A stretch of DNA of 37,183 nucleotides from Candidatus Woesearchaeota archaeon (lineage in GTDB: Archaea; Nanobdellota; Nanobdellia; SCGC-AAA011-G17; GW2011-AR20): NCBI GenBank assembly GCA_016181245.1, contig JACOZR010000007.1, forward strand, positions 1-37,183. Direction: 5' to 3'. Below are positions 33,382-37,183 of the stretch, one piece after another. Position 1 is the first letter of the stretch; each line of letters starts with the position of its first letter. The position numbers were made by a program, and so were the translations under genes. The notes under the pieces are model-generated. The model was not told the origin of the DNA, did no database searches, and saw only the letters and a program-made list of their open reading frames with translations.

Positions 33382-33978
33382 ATGGAATTAATTAAACAAG
33401 GTGCTGAAGCGAAGTTGTGGAAGGATGGAGAGCTTCTAATTAAAGACAGAATTAAGAAAAATTATAGAATTGATGAGATAGATTCTAAACTAAGAAAAAC
33501 AAGAACTAGAAAAGAAGCTAAGCTATTGGAAAAATCCCACAATTTGATTAATGTTCCAAAATTACATAATGTAGATGAGAAATCTATGACTCTTACCATG
33601 GAATTTGTGCACGGAGAATTAGTAAAAAATGTTTTTGATGAACTTAATGAAAGAGTTAGAATGAATTTATGCGCCGATATGGGAAAACAGATTGCTGAAT
33701 TACACAATAACAATATTATTCATGGGGATTTGACAACTAGCAATATGATTCTTAATAAGGATAAATTATTCTTATTTGACTTTGGCTTAGGCTTTGAATC
33801 CTTAAGAATTGAAGACAAAGCTGTAGATTTACATTTATTGAAACAAGCATTTGAAAGTAAGCACTATTTACACTCTGAAAAGGCTTTTGATAATGTTTTA
33901 AGAGGATATTCTGCTAAAGGAGATAAAAATGTTATAGAAAGATTAAAAAAAGTTGAGGGCAGAGGAAGGTATAAATGA
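33382..33978 (+). CDS. bud32: Bud32 kinase of the KEOPS complex
   Basis: 198 residues from ATG 33382. Minimal kinase fold: IKQGAEAKLW (P-loop-like strand), LIKDRIKKNYRIDEIDSKLR, RTRKEAKLL, the catalytic segment IIHGDLTTSNMIL (HGDLTxxN) and the metal-binding LFDFGLGF (DFG). The tail is VIERLKKVEGRGRYK, with the terminal Arg/Lys-rich motif of Bud32/PRPK. KEOPS makes t6A37 in ANN-decoding tRNAs. Here it is not fused to Kae1, unlike in some archaea. Its stop overlaps a mini gene by ATGA. Confidence 0.92.
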   Translation: MELIKQGAEAKLWKDGELLIKDRIKKNYRIDEIDSKLRKTRTRKEAKLLEKSHNLINVPKLHNVDEKSMTLTMEFVHGELVKNVFDELNERVRMNLCADMGKQIAELHNNNIIHGDLTTSNMILNKDKLFLFDFGLGFESLRIEDKAVDLHLLKQAFESKHYLHSEKAFDNVLRGYSAKGDKNVIERLKKVEGRGRYK

Positions 33979-34097
33979 GTGAGATTCATCCGGTATTATT
34001 GATTTTTTTATCTATTACTGGGTTGTTAGTTCTTTATTATGTTCTGTTTGGCAAAAATAGTATATTTAGAAAACAAGACTCTGAGAAACAATTATAA
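33975..34097 (+). CDS. 40-residue single-helix membrane protein
   Basis: MSEIHPVLLIFLSITGLLVL opens one transmembrane helix followed by a short basic tail (FGKNSIFRKQDSEKQL). ATG overlaps the bud32 stop (33975-33978), so it would be translated by coupling. No family recognised. Confidence 0.5.
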   Translation: MSEIHPVLLIFLSITGLLVLYYVLFGKNSIFRKQDSEKQL

Positions 34098-34098
34098 G
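34091..34098 (+). promoter_or_regulatory. TATA-like box for the 34121 gene
   Basis: ATTATAAG, overlapping the end of the mini gene, is 26 nt before ATG 34121. Confidence 0.45.
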
Positions 34099-34120
34099 TT
34101 TTTCTAAGCAATTTTATTTA

Positions 34121-34912
34121 ATGGGGAAATGGGCAAAGTCTTTATTTGGAAGAGAATCTTTTAGCGATGTAGGAGTTATAGTAGCGGGAAATAATCCTGA
34201 TGTACTTGAAAATAGGACTCTTAGAGTCTTTGATGCAGTTAATTCAAATAGGGATTGCGCGTATCATGCTCATCTGGCAAAAATAAATCAAGAATTTTAT
34301 CCTGTTGTTTTCAATGTTTATGGAGCCCCTGCAGTTATAGACGTTTTGGCACAAATGCATGATGGCGGGTGTAGAAATGTTATTTTTGTAGGGTATGCTT
34401 ATGGATTTAAAGATTTAAAAGTTGGAGATGTTGTTGTTCCTACTAATTCTTATCATTTTGATAGTGTTTATAGGGATGTTGATTCAGAGAGACTATTTTC
34501 TTCGCCTAACACTTCTTTAAAATTCGGGCTTTGGAGTTTCTTCAATAGCTTTTCTATTGACTATAGTGTTGGAACAAATGTTTCTGTACCTGCTGTAACA
34601 CTTCAATTACCCCATGACAATGAACATTACAGAAAAATTAAACCTCTTACTATTGAAATGGAGCTAGCATCTTTCTTTTCCAGAGCAAAAGATATTGGCA
34701 TTCGTGCTGCTGGTGTTTTAATTGTTAGTGATACTAGAAATACTAACATAATCGATAAAGAAGCTCGCAGAGAGAGAAAAACTGCAATTCTTGAACTGCT
34801 ATTTAGAAATATTGGTACTTTTACATTTCCCCCATTAGATAGAAAATTTAGTATTGACGAATACCTTGCTGGTATTGTTGGTGGCTCAGATAATGTCTAT
34901 AAACAACAATAA
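34121..34912 (+). CDS. Nucleoside phosphorylase-like protein (PNP/UDP family)
   Basis: 263 residues. The fold pattern of the PNP_UDP_1 family is visible: VNVYGAPAVIDVLAQMHDGG-like helix after FNV, NVIFVGYAYGFKDLKVGDVV (strand, glycine turn and the DLKVGDVV loop), and LTIEMELASFFSRAKDIGIR with GVLIVSD. Key features are the ExE-type EMELAS ribose-binding segment and the SD of VSDTRN near the base site. Members cleave nucleosides with phosphate; the substrate cannot be told here. The family Gly-rich phosphate loop at the N-terminus is only partly recognisable (VIVAGNNP). Confidence 0.75.
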   Translation: MGKWAKSLFGRESFSDVGVIVAGNNPDVLENRTLRVFDAVNSNRDCAYHAHLAKINQEFYPVVFNVYGAPAVIDVLAQMHDGGCRNVIFVGYAYGFKDLKVGDVVVPTNSYHFDSVYRDVDSERLFSSPNTSLKFGLWSFFNSFSIDYSVGTNVSVPAVTLQLPHDNEHYRKIKPLTIEMELASFFSRAKDIGIRAAGVLIVSDTRNTNIIDKEARRERKTAILELLFRNIGTFTFPPLDRKFSIDEYLAGIVGGSDNVYKQQ

Positions 34913-34916
34913 AAAG

Positions 34917-34926
34917 CTTTTAAAAG
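34917..34926 (+). promoter_or_regulatory. TATA-like box for the tRNA gene
   Basis: CTTTTAAAAG, an AT-rich palindrome centred at 34921.5, predicts a transcript start 3-4 bases before the tRNA 5' end at 34951. Confidence 0.5.
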
Positions 34927-34976
34927 AAAACAGTTTTTATTTCTCTTTATAGCCCCGTCGTCTAGCGGTCAAGGAT

Positions 34977-34996
34977 AATACCTAAGGTATCCTTAA
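34977..34996 (+). other. tRNA-Gln intron 1 (20 nt, position 25/26)
   Basis: The central helix is exon AAGG (34971-34974) with intron CCTT (34991-34994), four perfect pairs. Bulges are AT^A (34975-34977) and AA^A (34995-34997). The intron hairpin is ATACC/GGTAT with a TAA loop. The outer exon helix is weak, so this is a relaxed HBh' motif. Confidence 0.85.
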
Positions 34997-35008
34997 AGTG
35001 GCCTTTGG

Positions 35009-35020
35009 ACTTTGGAGGAA
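35009..35020 (+). other. tRNA-Gln intron 2 (12 nt, canonical position 37/38)
   Basis: Central helix CTTT (35003-35006) with GAGG (35015-35018), including two G-U pairs. Bulges are GG^A and AA^A. The anticodon stem is the outer helix. The intron has only a 3-base loop closed by one C-G pair, near the minimum size reported for archaeal tRNA introns. Confidence 0.82.
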
Positions 35021-35035
35021 AGCCATTGACCGAGG

Positions 35036-35064
35036 AATTTCTCAGTATTCTGGGAGTTTCGGAA
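35036..35064 (+). other. tRNA-Gln intron 3 (29 nt, position 53/54 in the T arm)
   Basis: Central helix CCGA (35030-35033) with TCGG (35059-35062), four perfect pairs. Bulges are GG^A and AA^T. Outer helix TTGA with TCGA. Inner hairpin TTTCTCAG...CTGGGAG with loop TATT. A full hBHBh' motif. Confidence 0.88.
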
Positions 35065-35085
35065 TTCGAATCCTCGCGGGGCTAT

Positions 35086-35829
35086 TCACTTTAAACTTGA
35101 CATTACTCTATCTAATTTCACTTCTTTTCCTTCTTCATTAATAAACCATGAAGGAATCCCAAACTGAGAAGCCTCCGCTAGAGTGGTATGGTATGGATTT
35201 GCTAGTGCATAATGGCCTATTTTTTTTCGAGCAACCAGGACTAAAGGATGATTCCATTTTCTCACTACTCTATCTCTTAAAGAAAAACCTTTTTCTTCTA
35301 TCGGCAAGACTCTTGTGCAGAGTAATACTTTCTTTTCTAATTTTTTACTTTCTTCTGATTTACTTTGGAGCCAGAAAGGAACTCTTTCAGTTATTAAGTC
35401 TGGGTTTTTGCTACTAATACACCATCCTATTTCGTCAATTCTAATCTCTCTATTTCCAGTGCTAACTCGAAACATTTGACCAACAAACCCGTAATATAAA
35501 AACTTATGATCAAGTGTGGCTAGATATGGAAGGATTCTTTCTTCTTGGGATCCTGGAGATGTGTCTGTATAAGTATTCATCATTCTGGCAAAATCTTTAC
35601 TAGACAATTTACCAAGAAGTGCTTCTGCAAGTTCCAATGAGGTTGTATAAAGAGTATCTTGTTCACTATCCCACCTCTCATAATTAGGTTCTCCTAGTAA
35701 CTTATCGCGAAGACCAAATGCTTGTCTCATATCATGATGAAGCTGATATGTACGTTCGTCTTTTAAGTCATGAAAATCAAAAATGTAAGTGCCTGCTTGT
35801 TCCCAAATCCCTATTGTTGATTTTTGCAT
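35086..35829 (-). CDS. Unknown soluble protein
   Basis: 247 residues from ATG 35829 (MQKSTIGIWEQAGTYIFDF). An upstream ATG at 35844 is less likely because the minus-strand TATA-like box at 35851-35860 is 27 nt from 35829. Mixed alpha/beta with DHKFLYYGFVGQMFRVSTGN, EIRIDEIGWCISSK and HYALANPYHTTLAEASQFGI. No signal peptide, membrane helix or recognised motif. Its stop is 1 base beyond the tRNA-Gln 3' end, so the two transcripts converge with no spacer. Confidence 0.6.
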   Translation of the reverse strand: MQKSTIGIWEQAGTYIFDFHDLKDERTYQLHHDMRQAFGLRDKLLGEPNYERWDSEQDTLYTTSLELAEALLGKLSSKDFARMMNTYTDTSPGSQEERILPYLATLDHKFLYYGFVGQMFRVSTGNREIRIDEIGWCISSKNPDLITERVPFWLQSKSEESKKLEKKVLLCTRVLPIEEKGFSLRDRVVRKWNHPLVLVARKKIGHYALANPYHTTLAEASQFGIPSWFINEEGKEVKLDRVMSSLK

Positions 35830-35850
35830 AAACTTTAGATACATGAAAAA

Positions 35851-35860
35851 CTTAAATATT
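35851..35860 (-). promoter_or_regulatory. TATA-like box for the 35829 gene
   Basis: AATATTTAAG on the minus strand, 27 nt from ATG 35829. Confidence 0.45.
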
Positions 35861-35886
35861 GATATGTAAAAATCGCAAGGAATAGC

Positions 35887-35894
35887 TTTATAAA
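35887..35894 (+). promoter_or_regulatory. TATA box of the uS15-eS1 operon
   Basis: TTTATAAA predicts a start near 35917 and a leader of about 60 nt, long compared with the leaderless genes around it. Confidence 0.45.
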
Positions 35895-35944
35895 TGCCTA
35901 CTTTTTAAGGCTGATTAAGGATAGTATTGGTGAAAGCTAGTCTA

Positions 35945-35968
35945 TGCCTGGATGATTAGTTCTAGGCA
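35945..35968 (+). promoter_or_regulatory. Hairpin in the uS15 leader
   Basis: TGCCTGGA (35945-35952), an 8-nt loop and TCTAGGCA (35961-35968) form an 8-bp stem ending 9 bases before the uS15 ATG. A possible autoregulatory S15-binding structure, by analogy with bacterial rpsO control. Confidence 0.4.
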
Positions 35969-35977
35969 CTTTAAAAA

Positions 35978-36433
35978 ATGGCAAGATTATACAGCAGAAG
36001 AAAAGGAAAAAGTGGAAGTAAGAAACCTATAAAGAAGGTTAAGCAAAGTTGGATTAGGTATACTGATAAAGAAATTGAACAGCTTGTTACCAAATTAGCT
36101 AAACAAGGTTTTAGTCAAAGCAAGATTGGTATTGCATTAAGAGATATTTATGGTATTCCCGATGTTAAAACTTTGACTGGAAAAAATATTAGCACTATTC
36201 TTAAAGAAAATAAACTTATTTCTGAAATTCCTGAAGATGTACTTAACTTAATGAAAAGAGAAACTATGATTCATAAACATTTGGAAGCAAATAAAAAAGA
36301 CAAGACTGCTTTGAGAGGATTACAATTAACTGAAAGCAAGATTAAAAGATTAGTTAAGTACTACAAGGCTAATGGTAAATTACCAAGCACATGGAAATAT
36401 GATAGGGAGCAAGCTAAACTATTAACGAGTTAA
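35978..36433 (+). CDS. rps15: Ribosomal protein uS15
   Basis: 151 residues. MARLYSRRKGKSGSKKP and SWIRYTDKEIEQLVTKLAKQ are the archaeal/eukaryotic N-terminal extension. GIALRDIYGIPDVKTLTGKN and the following helices to RLVKYYKANGKLPSTWKYDR form the S15 core. The size is normal for archaea. It begins after a leader that can form a hairpin and is followed by eS1 after 2 bases. Confidence 0.95.
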   Translation: MARLYSRRKGKSGSKKPIKKVKQSWIRYTDKEIEQLVTKLAKQGFSQSKIGIALRDIYGIPDVKTLTGKNISTILKENKLISEIPEDVLNLMKRETMIHKHLEANKKDKTALRGLQLTESKIKRLVKYYKANGKLPSTWKYDREQAKLLTS

Positions 36434-36435
36434 CT

Positions 36436-37005
36436 ATGGCAGTTCAAGATTTAAGCAAAAAAGGTAGAAAAAAATGGTACACCATTACTGCTAGTTCCAA
36501 CTTTAATGAAAGACCACTAGGTGAAACTTTGTCTTATGAACCTGAAAAATTAGTTGGAAGAGTTGTAAGTGTTAATTTGTCTAATTTAACTGGGAATTTG
36601 AAAGCTCAGAATATTAAAGTTAGTTTTAGGGTTAAAGAAATTAGAGACAATCATGCTGTTACTGAACTTATAGGTTATGAAATGTCTTCATCTTATATTA
36701 AAAGAGTTGTGAGAGCTGGAAGAGATAGGGTTGATCTTTCTTTTTCTGGCAAGACTAAAGATGGTGTTGATATTATTGTTAAGCCATTTTTATTAACTAA
36801 ATTTAATACTCATAGATCTATAAAAACTGCTTTGAAAGAAAGATGTAAAGCCTTTTTTGATAAATATCTGAGTGAAACTGATTATCCTACTTTGGTTTCT
36901 CAGCTTATTTCTAATAAAATTAACCAAGATATGAGAGAAGCTTTAAACAAGGTTTATCCTCTAGGAAATGTAGAAGTTAGGGCTATGAAGAGAATTCTTG
37001 GCTAG
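36436..37005 (+). CDS. rps3ae: Ribosomal protein eS1 (S3Ae)
   Basis: 189 residues. KKWYTITASSNFNERPLGET near the start, GRVVSVNLSNLTGNL, KVSFRVKEIRDNHAVTELIG and SYIKRVVRAGRDRVDLSFSG are family features; the C-terminus is PLGNVEVRAMKRILG. Archaeal eS1 is usually about 190-200 residues. Located near the platform of the small subunit where mRNA exits. In an operon with uS15. The last 23 bases overlap the convergent 36983 gene. Confidence 0.93.
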   Translation: MAVQDLSKKGRKKWYTITASSNFNERPLGETLSYEPEKLVGRVVSVNLSNLTGNLKAQNIKVSFRVKEIRDNHAVTELIGYEMSSSYIKRVVRAGRDRVDLSFSGKTKDGVDIIVKPFLLTKFNTHRSIKTALKERCKAFFDKYLSETDYPTLVSQLISNKINQDMREALNKVYPLGNVEVRAMKRILG

Positions 37006-37183
37006 TTTTGTACTCTCGTTTGGTTTGATAATAACCTTGATAAGTATGCTCTAATGGATCGTAAATAACAACTACTTCAAATGGAATGTCTCCATAGATT
37101 GCATGACCTTTTTCAGTAGCTTCTTTATGTATTTTTTCTAATTCTTCTTTTGAAATAAATGGAGCTGCGCCGTTTCTTAATTT
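36983..37183 (-). CDS. Unknown protein, C-terminal part (5' end beyond window)
   Basis: 66 codons plus a TAG stop (36983-36985), open to the window edge. Sequence includes FISKEELEKIHKEATEKGHA, IYGDIPFEVVVIYDPLEHTY and a Tyr/Lys tail. No recognised family. It is convergent with eS1 and overlaps its end by 23 bases; the frame is well formed with no interruption. Confidence 0.6.
   Translation of the reverse strand, partial: KLRNGAAPFISKEELEKIHKEATEKGHAIYGDIPFEVVVIYDPLEHTYQGYYQTKREYKTSQEFSS

Larger units (their letters stand above)
34951..35084 (+). tRNA. tRNA-Gln(UUG) with three introns
   Basis: Removal of three segments leaves a 73-base tRNA with every stem paired. Acceptor AGCCCCG (34951-34957) pairs with CGGGGCT (35077-35083), discriminator A 35084. 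D stem GTCT/GGAT with loop AGCGGTCAA. Anticodon stem GTGGC (34998-35002) pairs with GCCAT (35022-35026), loop CTTTGG plus A, anticodon TTG. Variable loop TGAC. T stem CGAGG (35031-35035), loop TTCGAAT (35065-35071), CCTCG (35072-35076). T8-A14, G15-C48, G18G19, G53-C61 and T54-A58 are all satisfied. CCA is not encoded. Identity follows from the anticodon and the archaeal Gln-like AG...CT ends. Maturation needs three bulge-helix-bulge excisions. Confidence 0.93.

Noticed and set aside
34971-34994. AAGGATA...TATCCTT hairpin as a terminator or attenuator
   Set aside because: It is explained as the bulge-helix-bulge of tRNA intron 1.
34951-35084. tRNA-Glu or a degenerate tRNA pseudogene
   Set aside because: The 5' half resembles tRNA-Glu, but the anticodon loop resolves to CTTTGGA with TTG, and the ends AG...CT-A fit archaeal tRNA-Gln. 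Perfect stems after intron removal argue against a pseudogene.
35895-35977. C/D box small RNA in the uS15 leader
   Set aside because: GGTGAAA and GGATGAT only loosely resemble C boxes and no properly placed D/D' boxes (CTGA) follow.
1-37183. CRISPR arrays, insertion sequences, rRNA genes
   Set aside because: No regularly spaced repeats, transposase motifs or rRNA-like conserved sequences were seen on either strand.

Overview
The window is archaeal. It carries archaeal or eukaryote-type information genes (a GINS subunit, eL42, eS27, aIF2-alpha, Nop10, Bud32, eS1, archaeal uS15, SRP54/FtsY and an EndoQ-type nuclease), TrmB- and Lrp-type regulators, and a tRNA gene interrupted by bulge-helix-bulge introns. 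The DNA is very AT-rich. Genes are tightly packed, often with ATGA overlaps. Many first genes have a TATA-like box centred about 26 nt upstream of the ATG, as expected for leaderless transcripts. Many very small membrane proteins and lineage-specific surface proteins suggest a DPANN archaeon of the Woesearchaeota/Pacearchaeota type. That assignment is inference.

Layout. 1-9580 (+): cell-surface region with a huge truncated dockerin/PKD surface protein, a small anchored coiled-coil protein, and a cassette of two membrane-anchored proteins and two lipoproteins. 9583-11571: a TrmB regulator divergent from two unknown genes. 11687-14859: an endonuclease Q-like PHP protein interrupted by a 448-aa homing intein, preceded by a possible 21-codon leader ORF, then a small unknown gene. 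14922-17702 (-): the archaeal replication/translation operon GINS - eL42 - eS27 - aIF2-alpha - Nop10 - PAC2. 17774-19318: truD and a convergent membrane protein. 19454-25965 (+): an apparent operon led by an Lrp-like regulator, encoding a coiled-coil membrane protein (with a frameshift), a multi-pass protein, a lipoprotein, an M64-type metallopeptidase, a secreted Cys-motif protein and a zinc-ribbon protein.

25990-30093: both SRP GTPases (FtsY, SRP54), interspersed with two copies of a two-gene module of tiny membrane proteins and a VTT-like protein. 30142-30791: a VapBC-like toxin-antitoxin pair sitting between two diverged copies of the srp54 3' end. 30844-32916: a second TrmB regulator and three unknown genes. 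33046-34912: chorismate mutase, Bud32, a mini membrane protein and a nucleoside phosphorylase-like protein. 34951-35084: tRNA-Gln(UUG) that can be folded only by removing three introns. 35086-37183: an unknown gene, uS15, eS1 and a truncated unknown gene. No stretch longer than 300 bases lacks a gene.

Most notable: the three-intron tRNA-Gln; the toxin-antitoxin cassette bracketed by duplicated srp54 ends; the intein inserted at the PHP metal motif of the EndoQ-like nuclease; the tandem palindromic operator before the Lrp-led surface-protease operon, together with the C-run frameshift inside it; and the duplicated mini membrane-protein module around the SRP genes.
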